Positions 58,629-64,000 of a DNA stretch of 64,000 nucleotides are shown here, piece by piece. Source of the DNA: Trebonia sp963759545 (GTDB lineage: Bacteria > Actinomycetota > Actinomycetes > Streptosporangiales > Streptosporangiaceae). Every line of letters starts with the position of its first letter. Position 1 is the stretch's first letter. The notes under the pieces were generated by a model. The model made no database searches. It worked only from the letters and a program-made list of their open reading frames with translations, and was not told where the DNA came from. The stretch covers positions 62,001 to 126,000 of the forward strand of contig CAVXAB010000015.1 of NCBI GenBank assembly GCA_963759545.1, given 5' to 3'. The translations under genes and the position numbers were made by a program.

Positions 58629-59342
58629 ATGAGCGAGACATTCAACCTCGTCGTGGTCAGCGCTGGGACGTCTGACCCGTCCTCGACCAGGATGCTGGCC
58701 GACCGGACCGCGCAGCGCGTAGCCGCGCTTGCGGAGCGGCGCGGTGCCACGGTGCGCACCCGCGTGATCGACTTGCGCGAGCTCGCCACCGACATCACGA
58801 CCGCGCTGACCAGCCAGCTCATCACGGCGAAGCTGCAGCAGGCGGTCGACGCGCTCGCCGTGGCCGACGGCCTCATCGCCGCCGCCCCCGTCTACAAGGC
58901 GGGCCCGAGCGGGCTGTTCACGTCGTTCTTCCACGTGCTCGACAACGACCTGCTGATCGGCACGCCGGTGGTGCTCGCGGCGACCGCGGGGACGGCGCGG
59001 CACGCGCTCGTCGTTGATGACCAGATGCGGTCGCTGTTCGCCTACCTGCGCACGCTGCCGGTGCCGACGTCGCTCTTCGCCGCACCGGAGGACTGGGGTG
59101 CGAGTACCGGAGAGCCCGGTGGTGGTGAGCCCGGTGGTGGTGAGCAGAGCGCGCTGAACAAGCGCATCGACCGTGCCGCCTTCGAACTCGTGCTGCTCAT
59201 GGAGTCCGGCTTCGCGCGCCAGGTGCGCGGCGAGTCGTGGCAGAGCTACCAGCACGAGTTCGGCTCCGCCGGGGGCAGGGAACTCGACATCGACACGGAG
59301 AGCGACCTCATGCGCCTGGCGACGGGCGGCAGTGCCCTCTGA
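58629..59342 (+). CDS. CE1759-family FMN reductase
   Basis: A 237-residue NADPH-dependent FMN reductase: flavodoxin-like NLVVVSAGTSDPSSTRMLAD, GLIAAAPVYKAGPSGLFTSFF and VVLAATAGTARHALVVDDQM. A Gly/Glu-rich insert with a repeated EPGGG unit (about 159-169) precedes the C-terminal helix. It supplies reduced FMN to the CE1758-type oxygenase. ATG 58629 follows AAGAGGAAGG. Confidence 0.92.
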   Translation: MSETFNLVVVSAGTSDPSSTRMLADRTAQRVAALAERRGATVRTRVIDLRELATDITTALTSQLITAKLQQAVDALAVADGLIAAAPVYKAGPSGLFTSFFHVLDNDLLIGTPVVLAATAGTARHALVVDDQMRSLFAYLRTLPVPTSLFAAPEDWGASTGEPGGGEPGGGEQSALNKRIDRAAFELVLLMESGFARQVRGESWQSYQHEFGSAGGRELDIDTESDLMRLATGGSAL

Positions 59343-59502
59343 AGATATTCAGCGTTCCCGCGCCAACAGGGGCATTGCGCTCGGCATGCCCGGTGACGTA
59401 CTAGGTGGCATACTGCGCCACATCAGACCACGTGGCACTGGCGGTGGGAAAACGGCATGAGCGTTCAAGGCAGACGGCTAGGGCACGGCCTGCGGCTGGC
59501 GC

Positions 59503-60573
59503 ATGATAGCGCGCTGGGACATCCTTTGGGCGGTGTTCGTCGCGCTGAACCTGGCGGCGATGCGGCTGCTCCCCGAGTGGCAGACCGTGCCGTTCCTGGC
59601 CATCTGGGTGAGCCTGACGCTGGTCTACGCGTTCCGGTTGTGGCCGCTGCAGCCCGCCCTGCTGACGCTGGCGGTGGTGACCCTGGCCACCGGCGGGATC
59701 ATCGGGGCGCAGGTCATCAGGGGCCAGCAGGACGCGGACTACCTGGTCCTCGTCCCGCTGGTCGCGGTGATGTTCCTGGTGATGGTCTGGCACGGACGGC
59801 GCCGGCTGGCCGCGCTTGAGGAGCGGTTGGCGGCGCTCGAGGAGGTGCAGCGTGTTTCCAGGGAGAACCTGCGCCTGCTTGAACAGCAGCGGCTGTTCCT
59901 GCTCGACGCGTCGCACGAGCTTGGCACGCCCATCACGGTGGCGCTCGGCCACGCCGAGCTGATCGAGCAGGCGTCCACCGACCAGGTCGCCGATGATGCC
60001 CGCGTGGTGGTCTCCGAGCTTGGCCGGCTGCGCAAGCAGGCCGGCCGCATGCTGCTGCTCGCCTCGGCGGGCGACCCGGGATTCCTCGAACTGGCGCCGT
60101 TCGCGCTCGACGAGCTGGTGATGAACGCGCTGGAGCGGTGGGGTTACACCCCGCGCCGCTGGCGACTCGGTGAAGTCACCGAGGCATCGGTCACCGGCGA
60201 CCGCGACCGCCTTGCCGCGGCACTGGACGCGCTGCTCGAGAACGCCATCGCGCATACCGGGCCGGATGACCAGATTGAGCTGAGCGTCCGGCTGGCGGAC
60301 GGGCAAGCCGTGTTCACGGTGACGGACTCGGGCTGCGGGATAGCGGGCGACGACCTGGAACGGATCTTCGACCGGTTCTCGCGCGGCCATCCGTCCCGCC
60401 GCAGGGAGTCCGGCGGCTTCGGCCTTGGCCTGCCGACCGTGCAGGCCATCGCGGAAGCGCACCAGGGCTCGGTCCGGGTCAGGAGCACCGTTGGCTCCGG
60501 GTCCACGTTCGAGCTTCTCGTGCCCGCCACCCTCGCCGCCACCTACCCGGCCGGCCATAGCGCCGCGGGCTGA
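59503..60573 (+). CDS. Sensor histidine kinase, orphan
   Basis: A 356-residue kinase with three or four N-terminal membrane helices (LWAVFVALNLAAM to VAVMFLVMVW), a coiled coil, the DHp box DASHELGTPITVALGHAELI (Gly where Arg is usual in SHELRTP), N box ALLENAIAHTGPDD, G1 TDSGCGIAGDDLERIFDRFSRG and G2 GGFGLGLPTVQAI. No extracytoplasmic sensor domain is visible; the signal is probably sensed in the membrane. No response regulator is encoded next to it. The ribosome site is poor, so the start ATG 59503 is tentative. The CadD-type gene follows after 5 bases. Confidence 0.88.
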   Translation: MIARWDILWAVFVALNLAAMRLLPEWQTVPFLAIWVSLTLVYAFRLWPLQPALLTLAVVTLATGGIIGAQVIRGQQDADYLVLVPLVAVMFLVMVWHGRRRLAALEERLAALEEVQRVSRENLRLLEQQRLFLLDASHELGTPITVALGHAELIEQASTDQVADDARVVVSELGRLRKQAGRMLLLASAGDPGFLELAPFALDELVMNALERWGYTPRRWRLGEVTEASVTGDRDRLAAALDALLENAIAHTGPDDQIELSVRLADGQAVFTVTDSGCGIAGDDLERIFDRFSRGHPSRRRESGGFGLGLPTVQAIAEAHQGSVRVRSTVGSGSTFELLVPATLAATYPAGHSAAG

Positions 60574-60578
60574 CGCCG

Positions 60579-61181
60579 ATGAGTTCGCTGCCGGCCGAGA
60601 TCGTCACGGCGGTGGCGCTGTTCGCGGGGACCAACTTCGACGACGTGGTGGTCTTGTCGCTGCTTAGCGCGTCCTCCCGGGCGGGCGGGCGGCCACGGCG
60701 CTGGGAGATCTGGGCCGGCCAGTACGCGGGCTTTGCGGTCCTGGCCGGGCTGTCGGTGGCGGCGGGCAGGGGCCTCGCCCTGGTGCCAGAGCGCTGGCTC
60801 TGGCTGCTTGCCCTTCTTCCGCTCGGCGTTGGCATCGTCAGCCTCGCGGCCGCGATCCGCTCGGTGCGCCGCGGCGAGCCGCCGCGGTCCCCGTCAGCCG
60901 GCGGCCTGCTTGGCGTCGCCGCGCTCACGATCGTGAACGGCGCGGACGACCTGGCCGCCTACACGCCTTTCTTCGCCGCGAGTAAGCCGGCGCAGGTCGT
61001 CGTTACCCTCGTGGTTTTCGCTGTCTGCGTCGCGCTCTGGTGCCTGGCGGGCGGCCTGCTCACCCGCCACGCCCGGGTGACCGCCGCCGTCAGCAGGTAT
61101 AGCCACTGGATACTTCCCGTGGCGTTCATCCTCATTGGCCTTTACGTCCTGCACGAGACGAACGCCCCGATCCGCCTGTGA
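60579..61181 (+). CDS. CadD-type cadmium resistance transporter
   Basis: A 200-residue membrane protein with about five or six helices: TAVALFAGTNFDDVVVLSLL (the FAxTNFDD motif), GQYAGFAVLAGLSVAAGRGL and TIVNGADDLAAYTPFFA fit the CadD family of cation exporters. The metal specificity cannot be read. It begins 5 bases after the kinase stop, so the two are one operon, suggesting that the kinase senses the metal or envelope state. Confidence 0.85.
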   Translation: MSSLPAEIVTAVALFAGTNFDDVVVLSLLSASSRAGGRPRRWEIWAGQYAGFAVLAGLSVAAGRGLALVPERWLWLLALLPLGVGIVSLAAAIRSVRRGEPPRSPSAGGLLGVAALTIVNGADDLAAYTPFFAASKPAQVVVTLVVFAVCVALWCLAGGLLTRHARVTAAVSRYSHWILPVAFILIGLYVLHETNAPIRL

Positions 61182-61219
61182 GCTGCCGGCGGGCGCGCTA
61201 GCCGGGCGCGGCCAGAAGA

Positions 61220-61241
61220 TTGAAATGATTTTCATTTTCAT
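61220..61241. promoter_or_regulatory. Zur/Fur-like box
   Basis: TTGAAATGATTTTCA (61220-61234) reads as a 7-1-7 element with 5 of 7 symmetrical pairs, close to actinobacterial Zur boxes (TGAAAATnATTTTCA). The next bases (TTTTCATG) extend it as a partial second unit. It lies about 80 bases before the SCO5389-type gene in an A+T-rich island. Confidence 0.6.
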
Positions 61242-61313
61242 GTAAGGATGGGCGGGAGAGGTCAAACTCTGCCTGCCGGCAGGCGGCAGGCAGGCACAGA
61301 AGGGAAGTGGCTC

Positions 61314-61700
61314 ATGTCGCTGACGGTCCCCGCGGACCTGCTTGAGCAGGCACGGCACGGTGAGGTCGATGACGCCGAGTTCCTCGACTGCGTCCGGACG
61401 TCGCTGCCCTACGCCTGGAGTGTGATCGGTGGCCTGATCACGGAACTGGGCGCGGGCGATGCGGATTTCGCGGACAACGAGGTACCCCCGCCTGATGAGG
61501 CGGCGCGCGGCCAGTTGCTGCGGCTCATGGCCAGCGACGCGATGCGCGCGGCCGTCGAGCGGCACTTCGGTGTCCGGCTGGCATTCCAGAACTGCCACCG
61601 CGCCGCCGTCTTCCGCCCCGGGGCGGCCGCGGCGCTCGCCGACTTCACGTCGGCCCGCGCGCAGCTGCTCAACCAGCGCCCCGACCTCGTCAACTGCTGA
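61314..61700 (+). CDS. SCO5389 family protein
   Basis: A 128-residue protein: MSLTVPADLLEQARHGEVDD, FLDCVRTSLPYAWSVIGGL, FADNEVPPPDEAARGQLLRLM and FGVRLAFQNCHRAAVF. This is the SCO5389 family, actinobacterial and of unknown function. ATG 61314 follows AAGGGAAG; an upstream in-frame ATG/GTG lies inside the hairpin CTGCCTGCC-GGCAGGC-GGCAGGCAG (61269-61293). A Zur/Fur-like box upstream suggests metal control. Confidence 0.85.
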   Translation: MSLTVPADLLEQARHGEVDDAEFLDCVRTSLPYAWSVIGGLITELGAGDADFADNEVPPPDEAARGQLLRLMASDAMRAAVERHFGVRLAFQNCHRAAVFRPGAAAALADFTSARAQLLNQRPDLVNC

Positions 61701-61717
61701 CCAGGTCGAACCGCTGC

Positions 61718-61762
61718 CCGGCCCCCGGCCCGGCCCGACATCGCGGGCCGGGCCGGGGCCGG
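61718..61762. terminator. Hairpin after the SCO5389-type gene
   Basis: CCGGCCCCCGGCCCGGCCCG (from 61718) faces CGGGCCGGGCCGGGGCCGG (61744-61762) with a six-base loop and one bulge, 18 bases after the stop. Confidence 0.7.
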
Positions 61763-61819
61763 CGCATTTCCGCACCGCGGGATCCGTGATTTCGCTAATG
61801 TCCCTGATCGGTTTCCTGA

Positions 61820-61864
61820 ATACCCCGCCGGGGTTTATCCGATACCCTCTGGGGGTTTATCCGC
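61820..61864. promoter_or_regulatory. Tandem CsoR-like boxes
   Basis: Two 22-bp units: ATACCCCGCCGGGGTTTATC (61820) and ATACCCTCTGGGGGTTTATC (61842). Each is an imperfect G/C-tract palindrome (TACCCC-n3-GGGGT) like the operators of copper-sensing CsoR/FrmR-type repressors. They lie about 160 bases before the membrane/DUF5134 operon. Confidence 0.6.
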
Positions 61865-62021
61865 ACATCTGACGAGTCGAGTGATCAGCTGGTTTAGCTG
61901 CGAGTTCTAGGTATTGTTGGTATCTACATACTTTTCTTCTGAATTCTTGCGCTGGCAATAGGTGTCCTTCTATCGTTGACAGCGTTACTCGCCGTGCGGG
62001 ACGAGCACCGGGGGAGAGTCG

Positions 62022-63050
62022 ATGAGCGATGTCATCGTCGGCCGTACCGCGCTGCGGCGCAGGCAAGGCGGCGAGGCGCAGCCCGCCGTGGCGACGCTGG
62101 ACCTGCCACGGGCGCTTCAGCTCGGACTTGCCGCCATGTGGCTGCTCGACGGCGTGCTCCAGTTCCAGCCGTTCATGTACACCAAGGCATTCACCCAGCT
62201 GCTGGCCTCGTCCGCGGCGGGCAATCCGGCCGTCATCGCCCGGCCGATCACCTGGGACGCGAGCCTCCTGCAGCACCACCTCGTGCCGCTGAACACGATC
62301 TTCGCGACGATCCAGCTGCTGCTCGGCCTTGGCATCGCCCTCCGGCCGACGGTCCGGCCCGCGCTCGCGGCTTCCGTGGCGTGGTCGCTCGCCGTGTGGT
62401 GGCTTGGCGAAGGGTTCGGCGGGATCCTGAGCGGCACCGCGAGCCCGGTCGGCGGCGCGCCGGGCGCGGTGATCCTGTATGCGCTGCTCGCCGTCCTGCT
62501 GTGGCCGGGCGGCAGGCAAGGCGCGTCGCCGCCGTTCGTCGCCGCACGGGCGGTCGGGGAGCGCGCCGCCCGTGCTCTTTGGCTCGTGCTGTGGCTGAGC
62601 CTGGCGTACTTCGCCCTGACCCCGGCGAACCGGGCACCGGGGGCGCTGAGTGCCGCCCTCGCGGACGCGGCCGTCGGCGAGCCCGGCTGGCTCGCCGGAC
62701 TGGACAAGAGCGCGGCCTCGCTTGTCGCCGGGCACGGGCTGGTCGTCTCGGTGATACTCGCCGTGGCCTTCGCGGCGATAGCGGCAGGCGTCTTCCTGCC
62801 GCGACGGGCCGCCAGGGCGGCCATCGCTTTCGCGATCGTGGTCGCGGCGCTGATCTGGGTCATCGGGCAGGCGCTGGGGATGATCCTCGCCACCGGGGCG
62901 ACGGACCCTAACTCCGGGCTGCCGCTTATCCTGCTCGCCCTCGCCTACTGGCCCGCCGCGATGCCGGCTCTCCAGGAGCAAGCGCCGTCCGCGTCGGCGC
63001 CCGGTGAGCCGGGACTGACCTTGGGCGGGGGAGCGGGGGTGCCGGGATGA
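62022..63050 (+). CDS. Polytopic membrane protein linked to DUF5134
   Basis: A 342-residue protein with about eight helices (LQLGLAAMWLLDGVLQFQPFM, TIQLLLGLGIALRP, ILYALLAVLLWPGG, VVSVILAVAFAAIAAGVF, MILATGATDPNSGLPLILLALAYWP). Met and His residues (QPFMYTK, QHHLVPLN) could bind copper. I do not recognise a named family. It shares ATGA-type overlap with the DUF5134 gene, so the two are co-translated. The CsoR-like boxes upstream suggest copper control. Confidence 0.75.
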   Translation: MSDVIVGRTALRRRQGGEAQPAVATLDLPRALQLGLAAMWLLDGVLQFQPFMYTKAFTQLLASSAAGNPAVIARPITWDASLLQHHLVPLNTIFATIQLLLGLGIALRPTVRPALAASVAWSLAVWWLGEGFGGILSGTASPVGGAPGAVILYALLAVLLWPGGRQGASPPFVAARAVGERAARALWLVLWLSLAYFALTPANRAPGALSAALADAAVGEPGWLAGLDKSAASLVAGHGLVVSVILAVAFAAIAAGVFLPRRAARAAIAFAIVVAALIWVIGQALGMILATGATDPNSGLPLILLALAYWPAAMPALQEQAPSASAPGEPGLTLGGGAGVPG

Positions 63051-63811
63051 CCCCCGCCTGGCTGCTCGACGCCGTCGCCGCCCTCATGCTGGGGGTCGCG
63101 GTGGTGAGCGCGGCGCGACTGGGGGCGGCGCGCCCGTGGCGGCGCGGCGCCGTCGTTATCGACACCGACGTGGCGCACCTGCTGATGGCGATCGCCATGG
63201 CGGGCATGCTGGCGCCAAGCCTGCGCACCCTCCCCGATGTCCCGTGGGAGGTCATCTTCGGGCTGGTCGCTGCCTGGTTCGCGGTCCGGGTGGCACGCGA
63301 TGCCCGGACGAACGGCGTGCGCGCCCTGGCCGGCGGGCACTGCGCACCGCACCTCGTGCACAGCTGCTCGATGCTCTACATGTTCCTGGCCATGACGGTC
63401 GCCGCGGCCGGCGCGGGCGGGATGAGCGGCATGGCCGGGACGGCGGGAGGGCCGGGATCGGCGATGACGCTGGCCTACCCAACGCTCGCGCTGCTCTTCG
63501 CGTTCACCTTGGTGGGGTACGGCATCTGGGACCTCGACCAGCTCTCCGGCCGCCGCTACAGCTTGGCGACCCCGCGCGTGTCCCTGGCCGGGGCGGCCGT
63601 GCCCGGCGCTCCTGTGCCGGGCCTCCCCCTGCTGGCCGGCGCTGACCCAGGATCGCTGGTACCGCCCAGTGCCGTGGCGCAGGGTGACTCAGGGACGCCG
63701 CGTGCATCAGGGGCGGCGGCCGCTCCTGCTCTCGCCTGCCGTCACAATCGGCTGCCGCATCGCGATGGGCATCGCGATGGCCTTCATGCTGTTCATCGCG
63801 ATCTGAACTAG
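63047..63811 (+). CDS. DUF5134 family membrane protein, frameshifted near its end
   Basis: ATG 63047 overlaps the preceding stop. The protein has about five helices (LLDAVAALMLGVAVVSAARL, HLLMAIAMAGMLAP) and a His/Cys/Met-rich helix (GHCAPHLVHSCSMLYMFLAM) typical of DUF5134, which is suspected to handle copper. From about 63736 the printed frame is Arg/His-rich; removing one base gives AVTIGCRIAMGIAMAFML and a stop at 63804-63806, a natural final membrane helix. Function unproven. Confidence 0.78.
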   Translation: MTPAWLLDAVAALMLGVAVVSAARLGAARPWRRGAVVIDTDVAHLLMAIAMAGMLAPSLRTLPDVPWEVIFGLVAAWFAVRVARDARTNGVRALAGGHCAPHLVHSCSMLYMFLAMTVAAAGAGGMSGMAGTAGGPGSAMTLAYPTLALLFAFTLVGYGIWDLDQLSGRRYSLATPRVSLAGAAVPGAPVPGLPLLAGADPGSLVPPSAVAQGDSGTPRASGAAAAPALACRHNRLPHRDGHRDGLHAVHRDLN

Positions 63812-64000
63812 CGCCACCAGGGGCTTTCCAGGGCGCGGTCGGTGCCGTGGGTCCGGTCGAGGGCGTCGAGGGCGGCCATGTCCTGGTCGGACAGGGTGAA
63901 GTCGAAGATCTGGCCGTTCTCTTCGATCCGCTCGCGATGGGTGGACTTGGGGATGATCGGGATGCCGTGCTGTATGCACCAGCGCAGCAGCACCTGCGCC
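63808..64000 (-). CDS. Aldo/keto reductase, C-terminal part
   Basis: Reading left from the window edge: AQVLLRWCIQHGIPIIPKST, HRERIEENGQIFDFTLSDQD and MAALDALDR, the C-terminal barrel strands and NADPH-adenine-binding IPKS region of aldo/keto reductases. The stop is TAG 63808-63810. The N-terminal three quarters lie beyond the window. It is convergent with the DUF5134 gene, 1 base apart. Confidence 0.9.
   Translation of the reverse strand, partial: AQVLLRWCIQHGIPIIPKSTHRERIEENGQIFDFTLSDQDMAALDALDRTHGTDRALESPWWR

Overview
The window is about 70% GC and lies in an actinomycete chromosome. The gene set and order are those of Streptomyces and Streptosporangiales relatives: an Rv3235-family gene and a DUF6912 gene side by side, prfB followed by ftsE-ftsX-smpB, a 1,628-residue NAD-glutamate dehydrogenase, a SigE-type ECF sigma factor with a CU044_5270-type partner, and DUF2630, SCO5389 and DUF5134 genes. 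GTG starts, GGAGG ribosome sites and ATGA/GTGA overlaps are common. There is no transposase, integrase, phage module or CRISPR array. The genus cannot be fixed from the sequence alone.

Layout. 0-9.4 kb: Rv3235-family gene (partial), orphan vsr, DUF6912, then proline/glutamate catabolism (pruA, a HAD-like protein apparently starting at ATT, NAD-GDH). 9.5-14.5 kb: ECF sigma factor plus membrane partner, a lipoprotein, prfB with an altered codon-recognition tripeptide, and a small zinc-ribbon membrane protein. 14.7-19.3 kb: ftsE, ftsX, smpB and a membrane PBP homologue that has lost all three catalytic motifs. 19.4-24.4 kb: an apparently attenuated cimA, a frameshifted MFS gene, DUF2630 and an FAH-family gene. 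24.3-30.8 kb: a leftward opp/dpp-type ABC operon with an AXE1-type esterase. 31.1-40.9 kb: a carbohydrate locus (GH5-like hydrolase, LacI regulator, complete family-5 ABC importer) with matching operator-like sites. 41.1-45.7 kb: tRNA-Gln(CTG), an HxlR-SDR-BKACE cassette, tRNA-Glu(CTC), MarC, and a DAHP synthase gene preceded by a Trp/Tyr/Phe leader peptide. 45.8-59.3 kb: a run of flavin-dependent and NAD-dependent redox enzymes (hydrolase, LLM and acyl-CoA-dehydrogenase-like oxygenases, two HIBADH-type dehydrogenases, SDR, flavin reductase, CE1758/CE1759 pair) with GntR and MarR regulators, interrupted by a TIR-coiled-coil-WD40 gene. 59.5-64 kb: orphan histidine kinase, CadD-type transporter, SCO5389 gene behind a Zur/Fur-like box, a membrane/DUF5134 operon behind CsoR-like tandem boxes, and the end of an aldo/keto reductase gene.

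The most interesting signals are the inactive transpeptidase beside ftsEX, the two apparently leaderless leader peptides before cimA and aroF, the SPF-to-SKY change in RF2, the LacI operator trio, and several families of dispersed perfect or near-perfect palindromes. A caution applies to all of it: at least eight genes or gene parts are broken by what look like single-base insertions, which suggests residual sequencing error rather than real pseudogenes.
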